Shown here: positions 56,647-64,000 of the stretch, in pieces
Layout: every line of letters starts with the position of its first letter
How positions within the stretch are numbered: position 1 is the first letter of the stretch
From: Pseudomonas sp. Z8(2022)
Lineage (GTDB): Bacteria > Pseudomonadota > Gammaproteobacteria > Pseudomonadales > Pseudomonadaceae
Direction: 5' to 3'
DNA: 64,000 nt
Assembly (NCBI RefSeq): GCF_025837155.1
Contig: NZ_CP107549.1
Coordinates: 806,001-870,000, forward strand
Made by a program: the position numbers and the translations under genes
The notes under the pieces: model-generated
What the model saw: only the letters and a program-made list of their open reading frames with translations
Told to the model about the DNA's origin: nothing
The model's database searches: none

Positions 56647-57111
56647 TAACCTCTCTCCAAGAAAAACTGCACCAGATGGATGGCCGTTCGGCCTTTCAGG
56701 GCGATACCGGTAGATTCGGGCTCAATGCCCACTCTTCCGGTGGTGAGGGTCAAGGCTGGGATTTGCGGACGCAAAACTGTTCATTTGTTCGCCACACTCT
56801 TGTGAAGTTTGTAAAAACCGTTTTTTTCACGCTCTTTTGGAGCGGTGAACCTCAAAAGTTCGACTGCCTCGGCACGTTTTTGCCCGGGCAAAACATGCAA
56901 TGCATGGCTGCCATCGGCTCTGCATATGGGCTAAAAAGCGGCTCACCAGACTTGGCAGCTCGAAGTGGGCGACTCTCTGGGACGGGGCGATGACGTTGCA
57001 TCGGCGAGGTCGTGCGGCCCGATCAGGAGACGTCCTTATAATCGGGGCGCGATTATAACGGTGAATGAGGGGAAATTGGTTGCCCCTGCGTGACTTTTAT
57101 TCTTCCGTCGG
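56647..57111. other. Gene-free upstream region of mqo
   Basis: 465 bp without a credible gene. It should hold the mqo promoter. AT-rich runs occur near 56795-56840, and a perfect palindrome lies at 56878-56893. A 105-codon plus-strand ORF here has no family features and poor codon use for this genome. Confidence 0.6.
56878..56893. promoter_or_regulatory. Perfect 16-bp palindrome upstream of mqo
   Basis: TTTTGCCCGGGCAAAA has both halves exactly complementary with no loop, the shape of a dimeric-regulator operator. It lies 232 bp upstream of the mqo start. The regulator is unknown. Confidence 0.5.
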
Positions 57112-57306
57112 TCAGAGCGCCGACGAGCAGGCGGCGTGTGCACGTGTGACGACTGGCGTGACGCGGGCTTCGGCAGGCAGCGGCGCGCCGAGCCAGGAGA
57201 GGCCTGGCTCATGAACTTCGACCCAGCCAGCCTGGCCTGGCCGCTCCTGCATCTGGCGCAGGGCGCGGCAAATTCCTTGAGCATCGATCAGGGCGAAATG
57301 GCGCAT
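57112..57306 (-). CDS. Small conserved hypothetical protein
   Basis: 64 residues from MRHFALIDAQGICRALRQMQ to the end. It reads like the short proteins near mqo that I remember in other pseudomonads (FALID-G-CRAL...WV-V...LSWLG-P). There is no signal peptide or membrane segment; a Cys near residue 13 is the only notable residue. No strong ribosome binding site; an upstream in-frame ATG at 57339 is possible. Function unknown. Confidence 0.6.
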   Translation of the reverse strand: MRHFALIDAQGICRALRQMQERPGQAGWVEVHEPGLSWLGAPLPAEARVTPVVTRAHAACSSAL

Positions 57307-57506
57307 CGGACGGCGGCTGAACAGGTGGTGCAACAGCATGGCGAAGGCTCCGCTGGCGGGGACGCCCTGCTTTATGCCAAAGACGGGTGACAGCCTGATG
57401 ACAGGAACCGCAGCGTCAGGCTCAGGGTCCTATGCAGCACCACTGTCGGCCTCAGGCCGCGCTGGGTATACTGCCGGCCACTTTTACCTCACTCGGAGAG
57501 ATGAGC

Positions 57507-58091
57507 ATGCTGCACCGTGCGTTGATCGCCTTGCTTGCTGCGACCAGCCTGACTCTGGCCGGTTGCGCCCTCAGCCCTCAGCAACTCACCCCGCAACCCA
57601 AGCTCACCAGTTCGCTGACCCCGGTGGGGCAGGGCCAGCCGGTGGTGGTGCGTGTGGTCGACGGCCGTTCTTCGCCGGTGCTTGGTACCCGCGGCGGTCT
57701 GTATCCGGAAACCAGTTCGATCAGCGTGAGCAGCGAGCATGTACTGCCCAAGCTACAGGCCGAGGCCGAGGCTGCCGTGCGTCTGCTCGGCTTCACCCCG
57801 TCGGCCAATGCCTACAACGCGCCGCAGCTGACCATCACCCTGGCGGAACTGAAGTACCAGTCGCCGAAAGAAGGCATGTACGTTACCGAGGCGGATATCT
57901 CCGCTTCGATTCGTGCCGACGTACAGGGTGGTGGCCGTCGCTACACCGGTCGTTACGGTGCGTCGCTGAATCAGCGTTTCGGCACCGCCCCGAACCAGCA
58001 GACCAATACCAAGCTGGTGGGTGAAGTGCTTAGCGATGCGCTGACCCGCGCCTTCAAGGACCCGACCATTGGCCAGGTCCTGCTCCAGTAA
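57507..58091 (+). CDS. YajG-family lipoprotein
   Basis: 194-residue lipoprotein. Signal peptide MLHRALIALLAATSLTLAGC with lipobox LAGC (Cys20). The mature part has VVVRVVDGRSSPVLGTRGGL near 50 and the helix SSEHVLPKLQAEAEAAVRLLG, typical of YajG. Gly at +2 after the Cys is not Asp, so outer-membrane sorting is expected. ATGs at 57501 and 57507 are 6 bases apart; GGAGAG favours 57507 by spacing. Function unknown; YajG often lies near ampG in enterics. A strong terminator follows. Confidence 0.9.
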   Translation: MLHRALIALLAATSLTLAGCALSPQQLTPQPKLTSSLTPVGQGQPVVVRVVDGRSSPVLGTRGGLYPETSSISVSSEHVLPKLQAEAEAAVRLLGFTPSANAYNAPQLTITLAELKYQSPKEGMYVTEADISASIRADVQGGGRRYTGRYGASLNQRFGTAPNQQTNTKLVGEVLSDALTRAFKDPTIGQVLLQ

Positions 58092-58111
58092 TTCGTAGCG
58101 CCGCAAACAAC

Positions 58112-58137
58112 AACGCCCCGCATTTGCGGGGCGTTTT
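58112..58137 (+). terminator. Rho-independent terminator of the yajG-like gene
   Basis: AACGCCCCGC, ATTT loop, GCGGGGCGTT and a T-rich tail, 20 bp after the stop. Confidence 0.9.
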
Positions 58138-58153
58138 CGTTTGTCTCGAAGCC

Positions 58154-58360
58154 TCACGCCGCTTCTGCGTAGAACTCCGGCAGGCTCATGCCGGTGCGGT
58201 TGTCGATATCCGGCAGGTCGTAGTGCTCATGGCCTCCGAGGGCACAGTAGACCAGCCAGTGCTGGTCCTGCACGTTGAAAGAGAGTTCGTCGACCACAGC
58301 GTCTACTTCATCCAGCGAGTCGATCAGGTAATCACGATCCAGCGGTTGTGAATTGAGCAT
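58154..58360 (-). CDS. Small acidic conserved hypothetical protein
   Basis: 68 residues, acidic (DEVDAVVDELSFNV near 17-30), with one Cys (YCALGGHEHYDLPD near 38-51) and a cluster of His. A very good GGAGGA lies 9 bases before the ATG, which supports real translation. No membrane segment or signal. I do not recognise a named family. It converges with the YajG-like gene across the terminator. Confidence 0.72.
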   Translation of the reverse strand: MLNSQPLDRDYLIDSLDEVDAVVDELSFNVQDQHWLVYCALGGHEHYDLPDIDNRTGMSLPEFYAEAA

Positions 58361-58635
58361 GGCGCAGTCCTCCAGGGATATTGAGGTTTGGCTCCCAGTA
58401 CGGTCGATGACTGTCTGGTCATTTCTGGAGATACAAACCTCAGGCCAGGAATATGACGATTTTCAGACGAATTCGGGATAGCGAGCTGCGTTCGTCGGAA
58501 ACGAACCTTATAAAAGCGGGATTTCAGTACACTGCGCGACGACTTTTTGGGGGCCGAGACGCACCAGTTTCAGCCGAAATCCCCATTCTGGTGCGGTAGC
58601 GCGCTCGCTGCACCATGCTGTTCTCGAGGTGTTGC

Positions 58636-58911
58636 ATGTCGTTGCAGGTGTTGTGGTCAATGTTCCTCGCCCACCCGGCCGGGGCTGTGAATTCGCTGGC
58701 GTTGTTCTGCGCTCTGGCGGGCGCCTGGTTGTGCCTGATGACTCGTCTGCGCGAGCAGCGCGGCATGGCACGCGTGCTTGCGCAGGGAGAACTGGACGAA
58801 AGCCAGGCGCAGGATGAGCGCACACTGCGTATCAATCGCTTCTTCTATCGTTTCGGCGCCGTCTGTCTGGGCGCGGCTCTGTTGCTGTCCTGGTTCAGCA
58901 CGCGGCTTTGA
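58636..58911 (+). CDS. Small two-helix membrane protein
   Basis: 91 residues from MSLQVLWSMFLAHPAGAVNS. Two hydrophobic segments, near 17-35 (NSLALFCALAGAWLCLMTRL) and 75-90 (FGAVCLGAALLLSWFSTRL), flank a charged loop with QAQDERTLRINRFFYR. GAGGT precedes the ATG at 58636; seven in-frame codons upstream lack support. The family is unrecognised. A strong terminator follows. Confidence 0.75.
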   Translation: MSLQVLWSMFLAHPAGAVNSLALFCALAGAWLCLMTRLREQRGMARVLAQGELDESQAQDERTLRINRFFYRFGAVCLGAALLLSWFSTRL

Positions 58912-58928
58912 GGCCGGTGCGATAAATG

Positions 58929-58955
58929 AAAACGGCAGCCATCGGCTGCCGTTTT
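58929..58955. terminator. Bidirectional terminator between convergent genes
   Basis: AAAACGGCAGCC, ATC, GGCTGCCGTTTT: perfect 12-bp stem with A/T runs on both sides, serving the small membrane protein and the acyltransferase. Confidence 0.92.
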
Positions 58956-58972
58956 CATTTCAACTTCGCAAC

Positions 58973-60136
58973 TTATAGCGGCTGGCCTGCCTTGATCCTG
59001 TACTGATTTCGTACCGGATTGGCGTACTGCAGGATCAGGAAAGGCTTTTCTTCGGCGCTGCATGCGGCCAGGCGCTTCTGCCATTCGGCTTCGGCCTTGG
59101 CCAGTTCTGCGGCCGGGAACAGCTCGCTTGCTGCGGGCACATTCAGTTCGGCTTCACGCCCCTCCCACATGGCATAGGCCAGGTAGTGCACGGGGAACAG
59201 ACGGTACTGGCCGAGGATATGACGATCCAGTGCCAGGGCCAGCTGCTTGGTATCTTCCAGGCCGCCGACCGGCGGTCCGAAGTGCAGGTGTACACGTCCT
59301 TTGTAGCCGGTGATGCCCAGGGCGATGCTGGCATCGTCTTCACCGGGCGCCTTGGTGTAGCTGCCGGTAGCGGCGCGGATGCTCAGTTCGCGGGCCTTGG
59401 CCAGATCGCAGGGGTCGTATTCGTAGCTGATCGACACCGGGATCAGGTTCAGCGAGTCGATCACCGTGGCGAACGGTTCGTCCTTGCGGCTCATGTGGAA
59501 CATCTTGAGGATGGCCGAGTCGGTGCGGTCGTCACCGTCCTTGGCACGGCCTTCGGCCTGGGCGATCCAGACCGACTCACCGTCTTCGCGGATCGAGTGA
59601 TTGATATAGGCCGAGAGCAGCTGATAGGCCGCCAGCTTTTCGCGCCGCCCGCTGATTGAGCGGTGCACGATGAAGCTTTTGTTCAGACGCATCAGGTCAC
59701 TGACGAAGGGGCGTTGCAGCAGGTTGTCGCCGATGGCGATACGTGGCGTCTGCAGGCCGGCGTGGAAAACGGCGTAATTGACGAAGGCCGGATCCATGAC
59801 GATATCGCGGTGATTGGCCAGATACAGATAGGGTTTACCCGGCTGAAGATGTTCCAGGCCGGTGTAGGTGATACCGTCGCTGGCATGTTCAATGGTGCGA
59901 TCGATATAGGGTTCGATCCTCGCCTGCAGCTTGGCGACCGAGTCGATACTGGCGAATTCGCTGCGCAGGCGCGCGGCGATCAGCGGCTTGAGCAGCCAGC
60001 CCAGCGGCCCGGCCAGTCGCGGAAAGCGAAAGCGGGTAAGAGTGCCGAGAAACGCCTGGTCGGCGAGCAGGCGCGCCAGTACGGGGCGTACTTCTGCATC
60101 GGCATAGGGTCGGATGGCATCGAATGCGCCCATCAT
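58973..60136 (-). CDS. 1-acyl-glycerol-phosphate acyltransferase-like protein
   Basis: 387-residue PlsC/PlsB-superfamily acyltransferase with an N-terminal extension of about 110 residues. The catalytic block is PYLYLANHRDIVMDPAF near 110-126. The second block is LNKSFIVHRSISGRREK near 158, and the third is ESVWIAQAEGRAKDG near 190. The His-to-Asp spacing is HX5D, one more than the usual HX4D, although a nearer Asp (HRD) may serve. No clear membrane segment. The start at 60136 (MMGAFDAIRP) follows AAGAGAG; 27 in-frame codons upstream are unlikely. The substrate is inferred from the family. Confidence 0.82.
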   Translation of the reverse strand: MMGAFDAIRPYADAEVRPVLARLLADQAFLGTLTRFRFPRLAGPLGWLLKPLIAARLRSEFASIDSVAKLQARIEPYIDRTIEHASDGITYTGLEHLQPGKPYLYLANHRDIVMDPAFVNYAVFHAGLQTPRIAIGDNLLQRPFVSDLMRLNKSFIVHRSISGRREKLAAYQLLSAYINHSIREDGESVWIAQAEGRAKDGDDRTDSAILKMFHMSRKDEPFATVIDSLNLIPVSISYEYDPCDLAKARELSIRAATGSYTKAPGEDDASIALGITGYKGRVHLHFGPPVGGLEDTKQLALALDRHILGQYRLFPVHYLAYAMWEGREAELNVPAASELFPAAELAKAEAEWQKRLAACSAEEKPFLILQYANPVRNQYRIKAGQPL

Positions 60137-60347
60137 GCTCTCTTGTTCTGAAGCGGTTATTGGTGAGGCCTGCTCAACAGGCTGAGCAATAGACCGGCGA
60201 TTATAACGCCAAGTCACAGCTAATCCGCGTGAGCGGTCGCGCAGGTACGTTCAGCTTCGGGGAGCCTGCCGGTGCGATCCGAAACCGTTCACGCCGGTCA
60301 AGCCCGGTGGTTGGGCATGAAGGAGAGGGGCCGGTCATGCTCCCATA

Positions 60348-60385
60348 AAAAAGATCCCAGCCTAGTGGTTACCAGGCTGGGATCC
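60348..60385 (-). terminator. Rho-independent terminator of the low-GC gene
   Basis: On the minus strand: GATCCCAGCCT, 10-base loop, AGGCTGGGATC, then TTTTTT. It lies 35 bp after the stop at 60420 and argues that that gene is really expressed. Confidence 0.92.
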
Positions 60386-60419
60386 GGAGTATGTCAGCTT
60401 TGTGTGAGGCCGCGAAAAC

Positions 60420-60737
60420 CTAGCTATTGAGCTTTCGCATTTCCCACATTTTTGCGCAGCGAGTTCGGTAAATGGGTTGGTTGGAAAAAGTTGGCAATGT
60501 CTTGGAGCCGTAATGCTGAATGACTTTGACCACTTCCTCCTGACTCGCCATTTCAGAAAGTTCAAACTTTATCGAGCGAACTACCTCCTGGGTTAGACAT
60601 GTATGGTCAACGATACGCCTGACTTTACGATTTCCTTGATTCACCGAGATAAGAAGAGATCCATCAGGGCGGGGGCTTGCAGTGACGACACAATCGCTTG
60701 CCAATGGTTCAACTTTCTTTTCTGCGGAAGTAGACAT
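60420..60737 (-). CDS. Low-GC orphan protein
   Basis: 105 residues, no recognised domain, signal peptide or membrane segment. It begins MSTSAEKKVEPLASDCVVTA, has a strand-rich middle (SLLISVNQGNRKVRRIVDH) and an amphipathic helix (VVRSIKFELSEMASQEEVVK), and ends with a basic stretch RTRCAKMWEMRKLNS. GAGGGAAATTAA precedes the ATG, and a strong terminator follows, so it looks like a complete monocistronic gene. Base composition is clearly lower in GC than the flanks, as is the 290-bp upstream region, which suggests recent acquisition. Function unknown. Confidence 0.75.
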   Translation of the reverse strand: MSTSAEKKVEPLASDCVVTASPRPDGSLLISVNQGNRKVRRIVDHTCLTQEVVRSIKFELSEMASQEEVVKVIQHYGSKTLPTFSNQPIYRTRCAKMWEMRKLNS

Positions 60738-60876
60738 TTAATTTCCCTCACTGGAAGTTAAATGACTGAGCCAGAGCGGAAATTAGTGGATATAAAGCAA
60801 GGTGCAACTTTAGGAGACGAATGGTAGTTGTTGCCATTGTAATGATGGCGCTTCGTGCAACTTTTTCGAGTGTTTT

Positions 60877-60890
60877 TTGTACGCGTACAA
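60877..60890. promoter_or_regulatory. Perfect 14-bp palindrome upstream of low-GC gene
   Basis: TTGTACGCGTACAA is fully self-complementary. It lies about 140 bp upstream of the low-GC gene's start and about 138 bp upstream of the zinc-ribbon gene on the other strand. An operator is possible. Confidence 0.5.
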
Positions 60891-61027
60891 GTTACGTGAA
60901 GATGCCATTTTGCTGTCCGGAGGAGTCGTTGCCTACACTGTTGGTAAGGCCTCTCGTCCGAGGGAAACGGCCAAGGATGCCATCGCGGCTGTCAGCTTGA
61001 TCAGGCCATGACGTCAGGGAGCTCACG

Positions 61028-61210
61028 ATGCTGGAAAGCGAGTCCTATTACTGCCCCTATTGCGGTGAACCGGCCGAGGCGTTGCTCGATCTTTCGGCCG
61101 GTGATCAGTCCTATATCGAGGACTGCCCGGTATGTTGCCGGCCGATCGAATTCGAATTGCATACCGATGGGGTCGAATGGCAACTGGACGTGCGCGCGGA
61201 GAACGACTGA
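61028..61210 (+). CDS. CPxCG-motif cysteine-rich zinc-ribbon protein
   Basis: 60-residue protein with two Cys pairs: CPYCGEP at 9-15 and CPVCCRPIEF near 33-42, forming a probable zinc ribbon. It is a recognised family of small pseudomonad and gammaproteobacterial proteins with unknown role. GGGAG precedes the ATG. Its stop overlaps the start of the DUF2007 gene by one base, so they are co-translated. Confidence 0.9.
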   Translation: MLESESYYCPYCGEPAEALLDLSAGDQSYIEDCPVCCRPIEFELHTDGVEWQLDVRAEND

Positions 61211-61470
61211 TGCAACGAATCTACGAGCCGGCAAATCTTCTGGAGGGCCAGATGCTGTTGGACATGCTGGCCAGTGAAGGCATCGAGGCCCATCTGCTCG
61301 GCCAGCATCTGGTCGGTGCGGTGGGGGAGCTGCCGGCCTGCGGTCTGCTTGGCCTGCTGGTCGCAGACTCCGATGCAGAGAGGGCGCGTACGCTGATCGC
61401 CGAGTACAATGCCGCACAACCTGTACCCGGCGATGAGCCGGAGTCTTTTCAGGGCGTGTTGCTCTGTTGA
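61210..61470 (+). CDS. DUF2007 domain protein
   Basis: 86 residues. The family begins RIYEPANLLEGQMLLDMLAS, then EGIEAHLLGQHLVGAVGELP and VADSDAERARTLIAEY, a ferredoxin-like fold said to resemble signal-transducing PII-type proteins. The ATG at 61210 overlaps the zinc-ribbon stop; an earlier in-frame ATG lies inside that gene. The two genes are commonly linked and are probably partners of unknown function. Confidence 0.88.
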   Translation: MQRIYEPANLLEGQMLLDMLASEGIEAHLLGQHLVGAVGELPACGLLGLLVADSDAERARTLIAEYNAAQPVPGDEPESFQGVLLC

Positions 61471-61498
61471 CGCGCCCCCCTGTCTGTCGAGTCGTTTC

Positions 61499-62116
61499 AT
61501 GTGTGGACGTTACGCCCTGTTTCGCTGGTCGCCGGCTTTTGCGGCGTTACCCGGTTTTCCTGCCGAGCAGAAGCCGCACTGGAACCTGGCGCCCAACGGC
61601 CAGGTGCTGATGCTGCGCGCGGGCGAAAGCGGGCCGCAAGCAGCTATGGCGCGTTGGGGGCTGACGCCGGCCTGGCTCAAGGACCTGTCCAAGACGCCGG
61701 CGCATGCGCGCGCCGAAACCCTTGCCGAGCAGCCGATGTTTCGCGAGCCCTTTCGCCTGCGGCGCGGACTGCTGCCGGCCAATGGTTTCTATGAATGGCG
61801 TGGTGCGACACGCAAGCGGCCCTACTGGATGACCAATGGCGATTCGCTGATGTACTTCGCGGCGTTGTGGGAGGTGTATCCGGTCGGTGGGCATGAGTAC
61901 CTGAGCGTCGCGCTGATCACTCAGGAGGCCGCGACGCTGCGCCGACCGTTGATTCTCGGCGAGCATGAGCAGGCGTTGTGGCTGAGCGCCGACACGCCGT
62001 TCGAACAACTGGCGGCGCTGCTGGCGAAACCGCAGATGGCATTGCGCGAGCGTGCGCTGGCAACGCTGGTCAATGATCCGAAACTGGATGCGCCGGAGTG
62101 CCTGACCCCGGCGTGA
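61499..62116 (+). CDS. SRAP (YedK/HMCES-like) protein with altered active site
   Basis: 205-residue protein of the SOS-response-associated peptidase fold. Family members use the N-terminal Cys2 to trap abasic sites in single-stranded DNA as a thiazolidine crosslink. Cys2 is present (MCGRYALF), as are MARWGLTPAWLKDL near 50-63 and GFYEW with Glu99. Two usual residues are missing: the conserved Asn of NARxET is His69 here (TPAHARAETLAEQP), and the catalytic-His segment HDRMP is replaced by a shortened TLRRPLIL near 146-153. Crosslinking may therefore be weakened or the protein repurposed. It follows the DUF2007 gene by 28 bp. Confidence 0.88.
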   Translation: MCGRYALFRWSPAFAALPGFPAEQKPHWNLAPNGQVLMLRAGESGPQAAMARWGLTPAWLKDLSKTPAHARAETLAEQPMFREPFRLRRGLLPANGFYEWRGATRKRPYWMTNGDSLMYFAALWEVYPVGGHEYLSVALITQEAATLRRPLILGEHEQALWLSADTPFEQLAALLAKPQMALRERALATLVNDPKLDAPECLTPA

Positions 62117-62137
62117 GCGGGCTGCGCCGCGCAGCTC

Positions 62138-64000
62138 CTATACCTTGAACTGATTTATCAGGCGGCGTTGCTGTTCCGCCAGTCTGGTCAGCTGGGCGCT
62201 GGCCTGACTGGCTTCATCGGCACCGCCGGCCACATCGTTGGCGACCAGGCCGATATTGGTCACGTTTCGGTTGATGTCCTCGGCCACGGCGCTCTGCTCC
62301 TCGGCGGCGCTGGCGATCTGGGTGTTCATGTCATTGATCACCGACACCGCCTGGGTGATGGACTCCAGCGAGTGCGCGGCCTGATTGGCGTGTTCCACGC
62401 TGTCGTCGGTCTTCTGCTGGCTCTGCTCCATCACCCTGACCACTTCGCGGGTGCCTTGCTGCAGCTGCGCGATCATGTTCTGGATTTCTTCGGTGGCCTG
62501 CTGGGTCTTCTGCGCCAGGTTGCGCACTTCGTCGGCGACCACGGCGAAGCCGCGGCCCTGTTCACCCGCGCGCGCTGCCTCGATGGCGGCGTTGAGCGCC
62601 AGCAGGTTGGTCTGTTCGGCAATGCCGCGAATGGCGACGAGGATGGCGTTGATGTTCTCGCTATCCCTGGCCAGGTTCTGCACCACGCCCACGGCGCGGC
62701 CGATCTCGTTGGCCAGTGCCGCGATGGCCGCCGAGGTTTCCTGCACCACCTGCTTGCCCTGATTGGCCGCCTGGTCGGCGTGGTTGGCTGCTTCGGCGGC
62801 ATGGGTGGCGTTGCGCGCGACGTCCTGGGCGGTAGCGGTCATTTCGTGCACGGCGGTGGCGACCAGCTCGATCTCGGCCAGCTGCTTCTGCACGCCCTGG
62901 TTGGTGCGGATGGCGATGTCGGCCGTGTGCTCCGAGGAATCGCTGACCTGCTGCACCGATGTCACCACGGCGGCGATCATGCTTTGCAGTTTGGCCAGGA
63001 AGGCGTTGAAGCCTGCTGCGATCTGCCCCAGTTCGTCCTTGCGATCGACCTGCAGGCGTACGGTGAGGTCGCCTTCGCCCTTGGCGATGTCGTCGAGCAT
63101 GCCGACCATCTGTCGCAGCGGACGGGCGATGCCGTAGCCGACCAGCCACACCACCAGCAGCCCGAGGCCGGCGATCAGCAGACCCACCAGGGCCATGCCG
63201 AGGGTGTCCTCGTGCGCCTGTGCGGCGAGCTCGGACTGCAGCTGCTGCAGTTCGGCGAACACTGCCGAGGTAGGCAGGGCGATGGCCAGGGTCCAGCGCG
63301 TCGAGGTGCCGGCGACCTGGAAGGGGTAGAGCAGCTCGAACAGCTGCTGGGCCTCGTTGTGACGCACGATGGGGCGGTTGTCGCCGCCTTTTAGCGCCTG
63401 CAGCAGGTCCTCCGGCAGCACCCGCGAAGCCGGTTGGCTGATCAGCGCGGCGTCCTGGGTTGCGGCGATCAGGGTGCCGTTGGCAGCCACCAGCGCCAGT
63501 TCGCCGGCCCCGCCATAGAGTTCGCCCTTGACCCGCTCCAGCAGACCCTGGATGAAATCCAGCGCCAGGTCGTTGCCCACCGCGCCGAGGAAGCGCCCGT
63601 CGACCACGATGGGCGCGTTGAAGGAGGACACCAGTACCTGCTTGCCACCGAAGTCATAGGCGGCCGGATCGATGACGCAGGGCTGCTTGCTCTGTTTCGG
63701 ACACAGGTAGTACTCGCCCTCGCGCACGCCGGTCGGCAGGCGCTTCTCGCTCTCCATCTGCTCGGCGGTCAGCGGCAGTACCTTGAAGGCGCCACCCTCG
63801 CGGTACCACCAGGGCATGAAACGTCCGCTCTGGTCGTAGCCCTCGGCCTCGCGTCCGGCGTAGTTTGCGTCGTCCTGGTCGAAGGCGTTGGGCTCCCAGC
63901 CGATGAAGAAGTCCAGCAAGTCGGGGTTGTCCTGCAGATAGCTGACCAGCAGCGAGGACAGCTCCTCGCGGCTCAGCTGCAGCTTTTCATTGCCCGGAGC
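62138..64000 (-). CDS. Methyl-accepting chemotaxis protein (dCache type), partial
   Basis: Chemoreceptor whose N-terminus lies beyond the window end; 620 codons are visible and the frame is open to base 64000. The visible sensor part is the distal half of a dCache domain ([25 protein letters not shown]-like [16 protein letters not shown], then [20 protein letters not shown]). A membrane segment ([20 protein letters not shown]), HAMP ([19 protein letters not shown]) and the signalling domain with tip [20 protein letters not shown] follow. The Cys pair in [11 protein letters not shown] is unusual for dCache and may form a disulfide. The ligand is unknown. It converges with the SRAP gene. Confidence 0.93.
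   Translation of the reverse strand, partial: APGNEKLQLSREELSSLLVSYLQDNPDLLDFFIGWEPNAFDQDDANYAGREAEGYDQSGRFMPWWYREGGAFKVLPLTAEQMESEKRLPTGVREGEYYLCPKQSKQPCVIDPAAYDFGGKQVLVSSFNAPIVVDGRFLGAVGNDLALDFIQGLLERVKGELYGGAGELALVAANGTLIAATQDAALISQPASRVLPEDLLQALKGGDNRPIVRHNEAQQLFELLYPFQVAGTSTRWTLAIALPTSAVFAELQQLQSELAAQAHEDTLGMALVGLLIAGLGLLVVWLVGYGIARPLRQMVGMLDDIAKGEGDLTVRLQVDRKDELGQIAAGFNAFLAKLQSMIAAVVTSVQQVSDSSEHTADIAIRTNQGVQKQLAEIELVATAVHEMTATAQDVARNATHAAEAANHADQAANQGKQVVQETSAAIAALANEIGRAVGVVQNLARDSENINAILVAIRGIAEQTNLLALNAAIEAARAGEQGRGFAVVADEVRNLAQKTQQATEEIQNMIAQLQQGTREVVRVMEQSQQKTDDSVEHANQAAHSLESITQAVSVINDMNTQIASAAEEQSAVAEDINRNVTNIGLVANDVAGGADEASQASAQLTRLAEQQRRLINQFKV

Noticed and set aside
56676..56993. 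105-codon plus-strand ORF in the mqo upstream gap
   Set aside because: No ribosome binding site, no family features and atypical codon use; it also contains the palindrome.

Overview
The window is GC-rich chromosomal DNA from a gammaproteobacterium, almost certainly a Pseudomonas. My best guess is the P. mendocina/oleovorans/alcaliphila side of the genus. This rests on a TtgR-type repressor divergent from a ttgABC/mexAB-oprM-like efflux operon, a beta-alanine (bau) operon next to a purine-salvage cluster in an order I recall from P. aeruginosa PA0130-PA0148, groES-groEL beside fxsA, and the rplU-rpmA-obgE-proB-creA block. I see no tRNA or rRNA genes, CRISPR array, prophage or plasmid functions. 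The species assignment and all synteny statements come from memory, not from a search.

Region by region. 0-11.6 kb: a RhlE-like RNA helicase, a VOC protein, a CheC-fused response regulator with a PAS partner, a flavoprotein, a class V aminotransferase, a histone-deacetylase-like amidohydrolase divergent from a GNAT acetyltransferase, a large PAS-GAF-GGDEF-EAL c-di-GMP protein, and tesB with a HAD phosphatase. 11.6-18.6 kb: a multidrug RND pump (ttgABC) with its TetR repressor and a recognisable operator. 18.5-23.2 kb: an alcohol-dehydrogenase-like reductase divergent from a LysR gene, then a copper/iron-flavoured run (DUF2946, PepSY membrane protein, PCuAC chaperone).

23.2-33.7 kb: a purine uptake and deamination cluster on the minus strand (nucleoside/purine ABC transporter, 8-oxoguanine deaminase, 2-oxoglutarate oxygenase, adenine deaminase). 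It is split by an insert carrying a MerR regulator, a small membrane protein and a REP-associated tyrosine transposase (RAYT). That RAYT is flanked by paired REP palindromes, and related palindromes sit in most gaps of the cluster. 33.9-39.9 kb: SDR, DUF922 protease, IMPACT protein, RutR-like TetR, a chemoreceptor and the bau regulator. 39.9-43.2 kb: bauABC for beta-alanine catabolism.

43.3-55.1 kb: arylamine N-acetyltransferase, an InaA-type kinase, groESL with a heat-shock promoter, fxsA, a HugZ-like protein, an SDR, ispB divergent from rplU-rpmA, then obgE, proB and creA. 55.1-64 kb: mqo, several small conserved or unknown proteins, a YajG-like lipoprotein, an unusual acyltransferase, a low-GC orphan gene with its own terminator, a zinc-ribbon/DUF2007 pair, a SRAP (YedK/HMCES-like) protein lacking usual active-site residues, and a chemoreceptor cut by the window end.

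Most of the window is conserved Pseudomonas housekeeping and metabolism. The parts most worth a second look are the RAYT/REP island inside the purine cluster, the divergent SRAP protein, the CheC response regulator with its PAS partner, the MerR/membrane-protein pair, and the low-GC orphan at 60.4-60.7 kb with a palindrome upstream.
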